Source of the DNA: Rhyzopertha dominica | Lineage: Eukaryota; Arthropoda; Insecta; Coleoptera; Bostrichidae | Direction: 5' to 3' | Length of the DNA stretch: 64,000 nucleotides | Assembly: GCA_025024175.1 (NCBI GenBank) | Contig: QCXZ01000075.1 | Span: 7,068,001-7,132,000, forward strand | In this document: one piece after another, positions 47,301 through 57,129 of the stretch | How the letters are laid out: each line of letters starts with the position of its first letter | Numbering within the stretch: position 1 is the stretch's first letter | The notes under the pieces: generated by a model | Told to the model about the DNA's origin: nothing | The model's input: only the letters and a program-made list of their open reading frames with translations | The model's database searches: none | Made by a program: the position numbers and the translations under genes

Positions 47301-48562
47301 TTTAAAAATTGCCTCACAATTTTTTTAATAAAGAAAATGGATCGATACCCCATTTCGAAGGCTTTTCACTTTTTTTGCAGTGCGTAGTACAAAAATCATT
47401 AAATATTCAGTATGTATCAGAAATTTTCCATCGTCTTAGAAGTTCAGAATCATTCAATTTATTGTCTCATTAAAGCTGAAGTTTACCAATTCAAAATGAT
47501 ACCTATTTACCACAAAAAATTCTGGAAATTATACGTAACGACGATGCTGATGGTGTAGCTCAAACTTCAGTTACCTGCATGGTATAAACTTGTTCATCAC
47601 ATATACGTCTTAAAACTACAGCTGTGGCGGTTTTGTGTAACGTTGCTCTACTAACAAAAATCATAGTCTAAATGAAAGATGTCGCTGTTTTCTGGAGTCA
47701 GCAGGTCACTAAAACTGGTTACACAAGGCAAGATCTTCCACAAATGTAAGTTTTCTCCTTGTAAAATTCATTCTTGATGCGTGTAAAACTGTAAAACTTA
47801 AAGTCTCTACATTTTTCTTAAATGACCATGTTCATCGATACAATAACAAATACAGAAGCAATGGTAATAATTACTTGATTATGGAAATTTACAATCAGAG
47901 ATTAAAAAACTAAAAGTGTGAGCGGAGAATTTAGGTAAACATATTGCAGGTCTTTTATTTATTAAGGAACTCCTCTGGCGCAATGTACAACACACAACTC
48001 ATCTATCTACTTTGAATATGATGAGTTGAATGAAAATGAACAAGTTTTTATCAGACAATATTCTAATTCTTTTAGGCAATTCATTTGTGAAGATTTGTAA
48101 TAAAATATGATTTATAATTTTTAAAAACTCTTTGGAGAGTAAAAACTCCCGACAGTATTATGTTATGGTGCTCAATATGGGATTCATGTTAACGCGACAC
48201 AAAATCCCTGCTTCTATCGCCTTGATGTTAGAGAAAATTTGGATACGAAACGCACTAAACAAGAATGAAAGTCACATAATGAAATCGCAGAATATATAAA
48301 TATAACTTTAAAGTAACTGTAATTAAACCATTTAGTGACTCCTTTGTTCATATTGCGGATGGTCTTACTGCAAATTTGATACAGGTCAGGTCAGGTCATG
48401 AAGTATTTATTCCATGAATAATATTCACGGATTTTCTGCAAGGCGACTTAAAACATCTTCTGTGAAATAAAGACCCAAATTGTTTATATATTCTCTGTGC
48501 TCATTGATCATAGAAAGCCCCATTATTACTAATTCAGTTATTGATGATCTCAGTTAGGTAAG
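47301..48562. other. no gene recognised
   Basis: AT-rich. Direct repeats of CAGGT at 48384-48400. No domain or terminus seen before the hammerhead insertion. Confidence 0.5.
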
Positions 48563-48572
48563 ATCTAGCGCA
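48563..48572. repeat. target-site duplication, left
   Basis: ATCTAGCGCA, identical to 49095-49104. Confidence 0.95.
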
Positions 48573-48727
48573 AAGGGAGTAGGAGGGCAGATGCCCTCAG
48601 TGCCATCAATGCGGAACTCTGCGAGCTAGGCGGTCTATAACTCTGATAGACACCGGCCTAGTGCAGGTTCCTAGCGATGACTCCGGAGGCTCCCCGTATA
48701 GCATTGATTAAATAAATAATCTGCCCT

Positions 48728-48803
48728 GGTCAGTCCGCTCTCACCCTGCGACTAGTTTCGCCCTGTTGGTGCTCATCAGGCAGGGGTAGAGAGCAAACTG
48801 ACC
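48728..48803 (-). ncRNA. hammerhead ribozyme (type I), minus-strand copy
   Basis: On the minus strand: outer stem I GGTCAGTTTGCTCTC (48803-48789) pairing with GAGAGCGGACTGACC (48742-48728), inner stem I CCCTGC/GCAGGG, core CTGATGA (48779-48773), stem II GCAC/GGGC with one A-G mismatch and loop CAACA, GAAA, then the tiny palindromic stem III ACTAGT and C17 before the predicted cut. Same design as the plus-strand copy at 48998-49073, differing in the stem II base. Confidence 0.9.
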
Positions 48804-48997
48804 ATGTCAGACCGTCGCCTATAACCGTGGCAGGCGGACACCAGTCCATCGCTAGGAACCTGCACTAGGCCGGTGTGTATCAGAGTTATAGACCGCCTAG
48901 CTCGCAGAGTTCCGCGTAGATGGCACTGAGGGCATCTGCCTTCCTATTCTCCTTTACACCAGTCCTCCTGCCACGGGTATAGGCGACGGTCTGCCAT

Positions 48998-49073
48998 GGT
49001 CAGTTTGCTCTCTACCCCTGCCTGATGAGCCCCAACAGGGCGAAACTAGTCGCAGGGTGAGAGCGGACTGACC
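48998..49073 (+). ncRNA. hammerhead ribozyme (type I), plus-strand copy
   Basis: CTGATGA (49022-49028), stem II GCCC/GGGC perfectly paired (49029-49032/49038-49041) with loop CAACA, GAAA (49042-49045), stem III A-U and C-G closing only TA (49045-49050), C17 at 49051 with the predicted cleavage after it. Stem I: CCCTGC (49016-49021) with GCAGGG (49052-49057), a small internal loop, then 15 more pairs (48998-49012 with 49059-49073), two of them G-U. Every core base of the hammerhead consensus is present. A two-base stem III loop is strained in a monomer; known minimal-stem-III hammerheads work as dimers. Confidence 0.93.
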
Positions 49074-49094
49074 AGGACAGATTATTTATTTAAT

Positions 49095-49104
49095 ATCTAG
49101 CGCA
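49095..49104. repeat. target-site duplication, right
   Basis: ATCTAGCGCA, identical to 48563-48572. Confidence 0.95.
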
Positions 49105-51082
49105 TTCAATTCATCACTCTCACTTTTAACAAAAGATGATTTGATACATTTTATTTGGGAGAATAAAGATCTGTGATCCACATAATGTATAATGATATCA
49201 TACGAAGTACCAAAAGAACATAAATTTCACCTCAAAAGCTTCTACTAATAGAACCACGATTTCTAATTCAGAATTCATACATATCAAAGACTAACCGATG
49301 CGCTTTTAGTACAGTTTCAACTTCCCACACTAGAAGCTTTAGAAACTTACGCTAGGAGTGAATATCTGTAGGTGGTAATTTTTACTCCCCAGGAAAAGAG
49401 ACTCGAAGGAGTATCAAAACTCGGAATGAGGAATGCCTCAGCATTATGCGTTAAGCCAACCTTCTTAGATCGCCAGTGCACTGCTCTCAAAAATAAACCA
49501 ACTGCTTAATATTTTAACCAAATTAAGCTTCATTTAAATAAATTGAAATGTATTTAATTGGATTTTTAACAACACACCGGGTTTTAATTCGTGCTGATAA
49601 TGATTTTACTTGATTTTTAAAACTTATATTAAATGAACTGACTTTCATAAACGTTAGTTCGGATGGATTTTTTGTTTTTCTGTATTAATTGTTAAAATGC
49701 GAATTTGGAAATTTGATACAAACGTTGGAGTCATCGCCGAATATATGACAGATTCTGATGTGTATTCCATATAACAGTAGTTGAACAATCTTTATAGGAA
49801 AAAGTAGAAGAGCTGAACTAAGCATAAATCGTGTTATGACTCATCCTGACCAAGAGAGTCTTTTAAGGCTATCCGCCCTAAGACAATGATTAGTAACAAC
49901 AAGAATGTTGCAGTCACAGCTTCAAAACGCGTCAATAATATTTGGTAACCATTTGACAATGACTTATTAGAGAAGGTCATTTGCATGGGTCAAATATGAG
50001 TTCTGGATGAATATTATGGAATACACTTGCCTATAAATTTTACTGCATTTACAATTTCATAAATAAGACAATTTTAGGTGTACACAATTAATTAGCCAGC
50101 TAAAAGTATGGGAAGTTGGAAAGGCCCAGAGTTGGCAACCTAGGACCGGGGGGCAGCTTCCACCCTTGCCCCCCCCCCCCCCCTTTGGTACGATCATATA
50201 CAACAATACAGATTTGTGTAATATAAGGGAAAAATAAAGCTTAATAAAGGTGGAGTTTATTCCACCGAAATTACAAAGATCATAATGTGACTTATTTGGA
50301 GCAACACCGGCAAGATAAAGGTAATATATTTTTTGAAATAATTGATTTACAATATATAATGCGTTGATTTTGAACAGGACTGTAAGCAACAAATGGGACA
50401 TGTTAAATTAAACAAGACTATGCAGATCTCTAAACAGACTGAGAAATGTTTCAGTAGCCGCAAATTTCTGCGGCCCGGTTTAATCTAGTGCCCCAGTTCA
50501 ACCGACTGTGTATCAGAGGCTAAAGTTGTATCCCCAAATGTCTCACGGCGAATTGAGCAAAACCTGCCGCGAATTCAGATGGGAAAGGGGGTAGACTTCT
50601 TGGGGTTATTGAATTAGGCGCAAGTGCAGTGGGTTGTGAGCTCTGCATAATTCATGTGTCAGATAAAAATTGGTTACCCCGGTTGATCTTCGGGGGCTGT
50701 TCGCGCCTCTTGCAATATTGAATAGGTTGGAATCTTAGCAAAGTTTTCTTTAAGGACGTGGAAGCGCACCTACCACGGGCACTGTTAATATCTGGTGTCT
50801 CTAGAGGGCTGTTTTGANATCTGCATNCGCTGCAAGAGGCACCTTTGGGGTTCAGCACGCCATAGTTGCTCTTACAGAAGTTTCCTTTTGTTAANAAGGT
50901 GGTACAAAACGAAAACTACTATCTGGACATATGAAGAGCCGAGGTGACGAACGTGGTATCTACGTGTTCAAGAGAATCGATGTACGCAAATTTCTTGATT
51001 ATTTTTGTTGAGATTTGGCCCTTTAATTAAAGATGCTGCTTTATCTTTCCGCCCTGGTTTGGCCCTTTTTCAACATCTATTA
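49105..51082. other. no gene recognised
   Basis: Holds a 15-base poly-C run (about 50169-50183) and a GC-richer, N-containing stretch (50450-50900) without a recognisable domain. Confidence 0.45.
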
Positions 51083-52395
51083 TGAGGCATGTTTTTTAAG
51101 TAAGTACCGTTTTGGAATAAAAAAAAGACGTGCAAAGATATCGCAATAATTTTATCTTACATGAAAGCCTGTACCTTAATCTACTTTTCTACATAATTTC
51201 CGTGAATATTGAGGCACTTGTCATAACGTGGCACCAGTTTTTGAATACCCTCCTCATAAAATTCTGCCGCCTGACTTGTTAACCACTGTATCACAAATGT
51301 TTCGACTTCGTTATCGTCTTGAAGACGCTGACCACCCAGGTGTTTCTTCAAGTGCAGGAACAAATGGTAGTCGCTGGGCGCCAGATCAGGGCTGTATGGA
51401 GGATGATATAGAGTTTCCCATTTAAAAGATTTGATGAGATCTTTAGTCCGATTAGCCACATGTGGAGGGGCATTGTCATGCAGCAAAACGATACCCTTAC
51501 TCAACTTGCCACGTCTTTTGTTCTGGATTGCACGACGCAGATTGTTCAATGTCTTACAATAAGACGCTGCATTGATTGTCTCATTACGAGGCAGAAACTC
51601 CACTAGCAATACTCCTTTTCTGTCCCAAAAAACTGTGCACATGATTTTCCGGGCAGAAATTGTTTGCTTAAACTTCACTTCTTTGGGTGATGATGAATGT
51701 CGCCATTCCATGGATTGTTGTTTCGATTCTGGTGTGACGTAGGCCACCCATGTTTCGTCACCAGTAACAATTTGGTTTAAAAAAATCTTCACCTTCATTG
51801 TGGTACCGCTCAAGGAAAGTCAATGCACTGCCTAAAGTTGGGTTTTGTGCAAATCCGTCAACATTTTCGGAACCCAACGTGAACACAATTTCCGGTAATT
51901 CAAGTTCTCGGTCACAATGCGATACAAAACACTACGAGAATATTGAGGAAAGCAGTCGCACAATGATGAAATTGCAAAGCGTCTGTTTTCTCTCACCTTT
52001 TCGTTCACTTTCTGCACCAAATCTTCATTAACGACCGAAGGACGCCCACTCCGTTCTTCATCATGCACATTTGTGCGGCCATCTTTAAATGCTCTCACCC
52101 ATTTCCTTACCATTCCATCACTCATAATGTTTTGTCCATAAACTTCACAGATCTCACGATGAATATCGAGCGGTTTTACGCCTTTAGCACTAAGAAATCG
52201 TATAACAGCCCGTACTTCACAATCGGCGGGACGCACGATTGTCGGAGGCATCTTAAACACTCAGTAAACAACGTATACAATGAAGAATCAAACTGTAATG
52301 GCGTCATTGCGTAGACAAGAGATGTAGGTAACCAGCGCGCATGCGCGGAACGCCGACCGTAGCGCTGCGGCGGCGGAATCGCAAAACATGCCTCG
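51083..52395 (-). mobile_element. mariner element (DD34D), 1,313 bp
   Basis: Ends: TA then (T)GAGGCATGTTTT on the left (51081-51095), and AAAACATGCCTC(G) then TA on the right (52384-52397). They form a 12-bp terminal inverted repeat flanked by TA, the canonical mariner target. The length is that of a complete mariner. The gene (51181-52260) fills it on the minus strand. Confidence 0.93.
51181..52260 (-). pseudogene. mariner transposase, one frameshift
   Basis: N-terminal half 52260-51832: paired HTH (CEVRAVIRFLSAKGVKPLDI, SDGMVRKWVRAFKDGRTNVH, DEERSGRPSVV) and the RWVPKML linker. C-terminal half 51813-51181: first Asp in TGDETW, second in LLHDNAPPH, third in YSPDLAPSDYHLF. I count 34 residues between the last two, the mariner signature. 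The only lesion seen is a frameshift near 51830, between HKTQ and the TFLERYHNEG-type segment. Full family length (about 350 residues) otherwise. Produced by a self-mobilising element; related to SETMAR's transposase part. Confidence 0.93.
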
Positions 52396-52896
52396 TATAA
52401 TAAAACTCGAATGTTTCTAAAGCATTAAAGTATAGAAGTATGACTTTATGTAAGAAATATAGATGTAAATACCTCAAAAGGAGTCGGTTATATAAGTATT
52501 ATATAATGCAATATTACAAAAATCCAGCGGAGTAAATATTTTTTTCAAAATGTTTTTTATGAAAAGTTCGTTAATTTGATCAAACCCCATAAAGCTAATT
52601 TACCCATCCGACCAGTCTTATCAAATATTCCGGCTCCACTGTTAATTTATCAAAATTTTTCTCCAACATTCTCAGAAACATCACTGGAAAGAAACGATTT
52701 TCTCATTAAAAATTCCTTTGAATTTAAATAATTCATAGACCAAATAAACATACCTGACAATTACATACTTATATCTTTAGACGTAATTTCATTGTACACG
52801 TATACCTATTAATAAAACTATTGAGATAATCACAACAAAATGGGATGCTATCAAAGAACATACAAATACTCCTAAGACACAATCTATTGAAGCAAA

Positions 52897-52910
52897 TACA
52901 TTCACTCTTA
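52897..52910. repeat. target-site duplication, left (in PLE RT)
   Basis: TACATTCACTCTTA. 53253-53266 reads TANATTCACTCTTA, so 11 bases are certain and 14 if the N is C. Confidence 0.9.
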
Positions 52911-53255
52911 AAGTGCATACCATTGCCTTGGTATATACCAGTTCTATGCCGTGCTGTCTGCACTAGACCTAAACTGCACTGATGAGCTGTAATGACAGCG
53001 AAATAGGTCTATCTGCAGTTGGTTGAGGTGCAGACAGCACAGCATAGACATGCATTTTAATGTATGTCGGTTCTTGCCCGCTAGCAACGTGCCATGGGGA
53101 CCTGCTGTCAAATTGAAGTAAGCAGTTGCATGCCAATTTGTCAGGCTACAGGTCACTTCCTTTAGGAAGTAGTACCCCTTAAGGCAGCTAGGTGGCTTTG
53201 TCACCATGTCAGTGTAATGCTGACAGATGGCATTGCCATCAAAATTCTTACCTAN
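52911..53255 (+). mobile_element. hammerhead-bearing non-autonomous insertion, about 345 bp
   Basis: It splits the Penelope-like RT between the codons for Thr-Leu and Thr-Thr; removing it with one duplication restores a continuous frame across the junction (NTFTL then TTNFFQYKD). It contains a complete hammerhead (52944-53047) and a tail (53091-53252) without coding capacity that recurs, inverted, at 54617-54770. A single small unit with a variable-length duplication and a self-cleaving ribozyme matches the description of animal retrozymes; the assignment is inference. Confidence 0.88.
52944..53047 (+). ncRNA. hammerhead ribozyme (type I), well formed
   Basis: Core CTGATGA (52979-52985); stem II GCTGT/ACAGC (52986-52990/52995-52999) with loop AATG; GAA (53000-53002); stem III ATA/TAT with tetraloop GGTC (53003-53012); C17 at 53013, predicted cut after it. 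Inner stem I AACTGCA/TGCAGTT (52972-52978/53014-53020), an asymmetric internal loop, then outer stem I of 20 positions (52944-52963 with 53028-53047) with one mismatch. All consensus core residues are present. The stem I internal loop and stem II loop are placed as needed for the loop-loop contact of fast natural hammerheads. Confidence 0.95.
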
Positions 53256-53266
53256 ATTCACTCTTA
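53253..53266. repeat. target-site duplication, right (in PLE RT)
   Basis: TANATTCACTCTTA, partner of 52897-52910. Confidence 0.9.
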
Positions 53267-54607
53267 CTACAAATTTCTTCCAATACAAAGACCAGTTTTA
53301 TAAACAAACAAATGGAGTGGCTAGCCCAAATCGTTATGGGGGACTTAGAAGAAACTTTATTTACAAACATCCCTTATAATGTTCCGTTTTNCAAACGATA
53401 TGTTAATGATTGTATTCTATACATACCTGAAGACAAAGTTTTAGATGCACAAAATCATTTCAACAGGTACCACCCGAAACTAAAATTTACTGTTGACATA
53501 GAAGAAAACAATAATATTAATTTTCTTGATCTAACTCTTATCAGAAATAACAACATAATAATTACAAAATGGTATAACAAGACAAAATCATCAGGACGTT
53601 ACTTAAACTATCTCTCTCACCACCATTTATCACACAAAAAGTAAGTCATGGCCGCACTTATTGATCGCGCTATAAAACTCACAAGTCCACAATATCGTCC
53701 AGAATCTATTAATAAAGTTAAACATATCCTAACAAAAATAATTACCCTCTTCAATAAATAAACCAAATTATCAAAAAACGGGTGTATGCATTTTATAATA
53801 GAAATCAAAATCCTAAAATCAAAGAAATTAAATATTATGTTGCTTTGCCATATATCAATGGTCTTTCTGAAAAAAAATAGCACGTACTTATAACAATCAT
53901 AAAATTAACACTGCTCATTCTAGTCAAAACCAAATTAAAACACTATACACCCCACTACATTAATAAATTCCCACTTAAAAAAAACTCATGTAGTTTATAA
54001 AATTCCATGTTATAACTGTAATAAATCTTATATAGGTCAAACCTCACATTACATACAAGAAAGAATTAAGGGTCACAAACATATTCGAATATCACAATCA
54101 CAAAAAACAACTGTCCCATGATTTCAGATATCAAAATACGATCACCATATGTACAGAACCAATTCATCAATTTCGCCTTCTATTTCCATAACCAATCGTC
54201 ACCAAAATTTCGATGCGACCATGTTCAGTTAACTGAGGCATTGCGTTGAAAATAACAAAGTAAATGATAACTATCACCAGTCACGAGAAAAATGGAGACA
54301 CCTGGAGTTTTTGCTCTTGCTTTGCGATTACGAATATGATTTTTATCCAGAACTTTTTTGCAAGACCCAAGTTTGTTATCACACTTTTCTCAACTCAGAA
54401 TCAATAAACTGTACAGGTGTGATACATTTTTGAAATCAGGAAAACAAATTCTTTTCAATGATTTGCCTTTTGACCCTCACAATTAAAAAAATGCAACTTG
54501 CGCCTATATCTCGGAAACGAGAGCTGGCGCGGAGTTAAAAATCCAGAAAATGCCTTTTAATTACCCATAGGACCATGCACAATTTCAGAAAAAGCGGTCG
54601 AACAGAA

Positions 54608-54616
54608 CCTGAAATA
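54608..54616. repeat. target-site duplication, left
   Basis: CCTGAAATA, identical to 54771-54779. Copies A and B of the host element have this site uninterrupted (AGGATAT(C/T)TCAGG-type context). Confidence 0.93.
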
Positions 54617-54770
54617 AGTAAGAATTTAGGATGGCAATGCCATCTGTCAGCATTACACTGACATGATGCAACGCCACCTAGTTCCCTTAACGGGTACTAC
54701 TTCCTAAAGGAAATGACCCGTAGCCTGACAAATTGGCATGCAACTGCATACTTCAATTTGACAGCAGGCC
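54617..54770 (-). mobile_element. 154-bp truncated copy of the hammerhead-element tail
   Basis: Reverse complement of about 53091-53250 with roughly 90% identity (for example ATGCCAATTTGTCAGGCTAC, GACAGATGGCATTGCCATC in both). It has its own perfect 9-bp duplication, so it is a separate insertion that lacks the ribozyme half. Confidence 0.9.
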
Positions 54771-54779
54771 CCTGAAATA
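54771..54779. repeat. target-site duplication, right
   Basis: CCTGAAATA, identical to 54608-54616. Confidence 0.93.
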
Positions 54780-54810
54780 TCCTGCTAGTTCCATACTTTG
54801 TAGCAACCCT

Positions 54811-55194
54811 TTAGACTTTTTTTATCAAAACACAGACTGAAGCTAAAGCTGCGTCACTCATTTTATCCCCCTTGCTGGCTAGTCCAACACACAACACACG
54901 ATATACGAACACTGATCGACGAATTACCTTTCACATTTTAGTAATGTGTGCCGACTGTAGTCTTTTTCGTTTTAATAACAAAACAAACAAGCAGATATTA
55001 GGTAGTTACTTCAGCTTTTTATTCTAAGGCTACTTATAATAGAATTAGATTAATAATAACATAGGTTTCTGTCGTAAATCGGGGTGTCTTTATAAGCTTC
55101 TATATTTTTAGTGCAAATTATTCGAATTACCAATATTCAAAACACCACGAGATTATTTTTTCATTAACACCTGCCGATATTGATTGGGCTGCGC
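54811..55194. other. no gene recognised
   Basis: AT-rich DNA without recognisable features. Confidence 0.5.
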
Positions 55195-55570
55195 ATTATT
55201 CTACGCTAATATTCCAACTATTTGCTGAAAATTAACCATTTTATTTGAATGGCACTGTTTCAGCGCCGCATGCAGTTATTCCCAATTAAAGCCGGATTAA
55301 TATTTATTGACCGCGACGCCTCTAATTAAATGTCAAATCGCCCTGGGTTTTTTCTTCCATACCTAATTGTCCCACCGGCGCAAATTATTCATCATTTTCT
55401 AGCACCGACGGTGCCAAATTACTGCGGGCAAAATAGACTGACGTAATTGTTTAATTAACGGGACAATGGTGCCAAGTGCTGTTCATTATCCAGGTTGCAT
55501 ACTTAATTGTGGCTAGGGTTTGCGTGTTAATCTGTAATTGAACCTGGCTTTGTTTGTACTGACATATCCA
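55195..55570. promoter_or_regulatory. homeodomain-site-rich segment, candidate enhancer
   Basis: Repeated AATTAAA, TTAATTAAC, CTAATTAAA, CTTAATTG and TGTAATTG sites, with GCCGGATTAAT (Bicoid/Otd-type core GGATTA), lie in a stretch of more balanced composition than its surroundings and with few long A/T runs. This texture is that of conserved non-coding DNA; function is inferred from motifs only. Confidence 0.28.
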
Positions 55571-56254
55571 GAATGTGTCGATAGCTGCTAAAGGGGCAAC
55601 TCAATCAATGCTAAACCGAATTTCAGGTAGCATAATGTCGCAGGCATTTGTTTACTGTAGGGGTCGGGTTAGCATCGTAATTGAATTCATATTTGCTTAC
55701 TGTCACGTAGTGTTTGACATGTTCAGCAGTTGAATGCTACTGGTAACCATGACAACAAGAAACATATGTAACTGGACAAAATCAGTTCACAAGAAAAACT
55801 TTTTTTTAATGACTTTATATAAAAAGACAGTTCTCATCGTCGCATACTCTGGCGAAAACTTGATTTTGTCCCTAGTGAAAGAAAATCTCGTAGCATTAAC
55901 TTTCGTCACTATAATCAGTCGCTCAACAGATATAGTAATAAAAGTAATAAAACGCAACTCGGTTCTGTTGTGTTTTCATGACTTCAAATTTCACGTTGCG
56001 ATTTAAAAGGCCTGTCACGCACACAATTCTTTAGTGTGATCGGGCCGTTTTGCTTTATTTTAGCACCCCAAAACTTGTCTCAAAACCTACTTATCGTAGG
56101 GTGCCCGCGACTATCAAGGTCAAAAAATCGATTTCTTTTTACACATTTATTGCAAATATCTCACTTCCTATGAGTTTTATGATATTTGTATTTATTATAA
56201 ATATTGTAGAAGATTAACACTACAACTTTTGTTCAACATTTTTTTTATATCTTG
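55571..56254. other. no gene recognised
   Basis: A 90-codon plus-strand frame (55734-56006) has no recognisable domain. AT-rich otherwise. Confidence 0.45.
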
Positions 56255-56650
56255 AACCATTTTCGAGATAATGGGCAGAGCGCGCGCAGTGTTTTACTAT
56301 TTAGAGCATCATTCGAATGTCAACTTGGTAGTCCCGATCAAAAACATGTAAAAACACTTGGGAAACTTCCGAATTTGGATCAAATTGCTGCAGCATTTGA
56401 AGAAGAAATATCATTATTTGAGAGTGGAGTGCGAACCTTGTTGGCAGTCTATAATGCTCCAAAATCTTAGGACTGTATCGATTGTCTTTAATATGCACAG
56501 CTCATCAAGGTAACAAAACTGAATAAACCTATGCAGTTATCAAATTTTCCACAAACGAGTGCAGCAGCTCAGCAACATTTCAACCGTGTTTATTATCAAG
56601 TTCAAAATTTATTTCACACACCTATGTATAGCAATATTCCTGTTTTAACC
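56255..56650 (+). pseudogene. fragment of a multicopy invertebrate protein of unknown function
   Basis: Two frames: CQLGSPDQKHVKTLGKLPNL, FESGVRTLLAVYNAPKS (56300-56470), then after a stop KLNKPMQLSNFPQTSAAAQQ, HFNRVYYQVQNLF (56510-56620). The LPPTxxAxxxHxxRVYYQVQxW pattern recurs in many uncharacterised insect and cnidarian proteins, as I recall; these look transposon-related. No catalytic role can be assigned. Confidence 0.45.
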
Positions 56651-57129
56651 TCCAAAACTACTCTTTCCGCGTGTGTATTCAAAACTAAAACCTTCGAGTA
56701 GCATCCCCAGTGATAAAATCAAAAGTGGTGACAGTTTTAAGAAGAGACAATAAATACAGATGATTTACGAGCACAATGATCCATCTGCAAATTATAAAAG
56801 GATTGCAACAAGGGGTACATCTGCATAGTTTACGAACGCGAAGCTCCGTGCCGCAAAGCATTAAAGGTTAACTCTCTCGGTGCTAAAATTGTTCAAATTT
56901 GATGCAACAAAAATTCATTATTTTTGCTGCGATAAAGAAAAGAACAAATGTTTTGCGTATCAAAATTAAATTTTCTCTGGTGCCCTCCTCTTATTTTTTG
57001 TTTGTTTTAATCTTAATTTTTTCTTGCACCATTTTATTTTTTTTTCGGCAAAAGTCAGTGTGAATTTTGAAAAAGTACGATGACAGCTCCCGAGAGAAAT
57101 AATTTAAGCGCTCAGATAAAAAATCTCAA
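56651..57129. other. no gene recognised
   Basis: No features identified. Confidence 0.5.

Larger units (their letters stand above)
48573..49094. mobile_element. 522-bp insertion with two opposed hammerhead ribozymes
   Basis: Bordered by a perfect 10-bp duplication. Internal map on the plus strand: reverse complement of X (48573-48680), linker, reverse complement of H (48711-48835), X (48849-48955), H (48963-49093). H carries a complete type I hammerhead and X is a 108-bp segment with no coding capacity. The minus strand therefore reads H-X and the plus strand X-H, as if two pieces of a tandem or circular X-H unit of about 240 bases were joined head to head during one insertion. No protein is encoded. 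Retrozyme-like or Penelope-derived non-autonomous element is inference from the ribozymes and the irregular duplication length. Confidence 0.9.
52550..54130 (+). mobile_element. Penelope-like element remnant (RT and GIY-YIG)
   Basis: Conceptual order on the plus strand: RT start (52585-52910: HKANLPIRPVLSNIPAPL, NYILISLDVISLYT), interrupted by the hammerhead insertion 52911-53255, RT continuation (53256-53640: FTLTTNFFQYKDQFYKQTNG, LAQIVMGDLEE, KRYVNDCILYIPEDK, FNRYHPKLKFTVDIEENNNI), the connector (53770-53880: YVALPYINGLSE), and the GIY-YIG endonuclease (53975-54100: THVVYKIPCYNCNKSYIGQT). The RT active site YVDD has become YVND. Stops and frameshifts throughout, and a deletion where the AMGSPLSP block should be. 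This is the kind of enzyme thought to mobilise hammerhead-bearing elements. Confidence 0.87.
54131..54810 (-). mobile_element. rosa-like (DD41D) element, copy C, 5' part only
   Basis: The leader and start of the family read from 54810 downward (GGTTGCTACAAAGTATGGAA), with the first transposase codons near 54250-54150 (IGYGNRRR). The rest of the gene is missing; the Penelope-like remnant abuts. Interrupted by the 154-bp insertion at 54617-54770. Confidence 0.8.
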
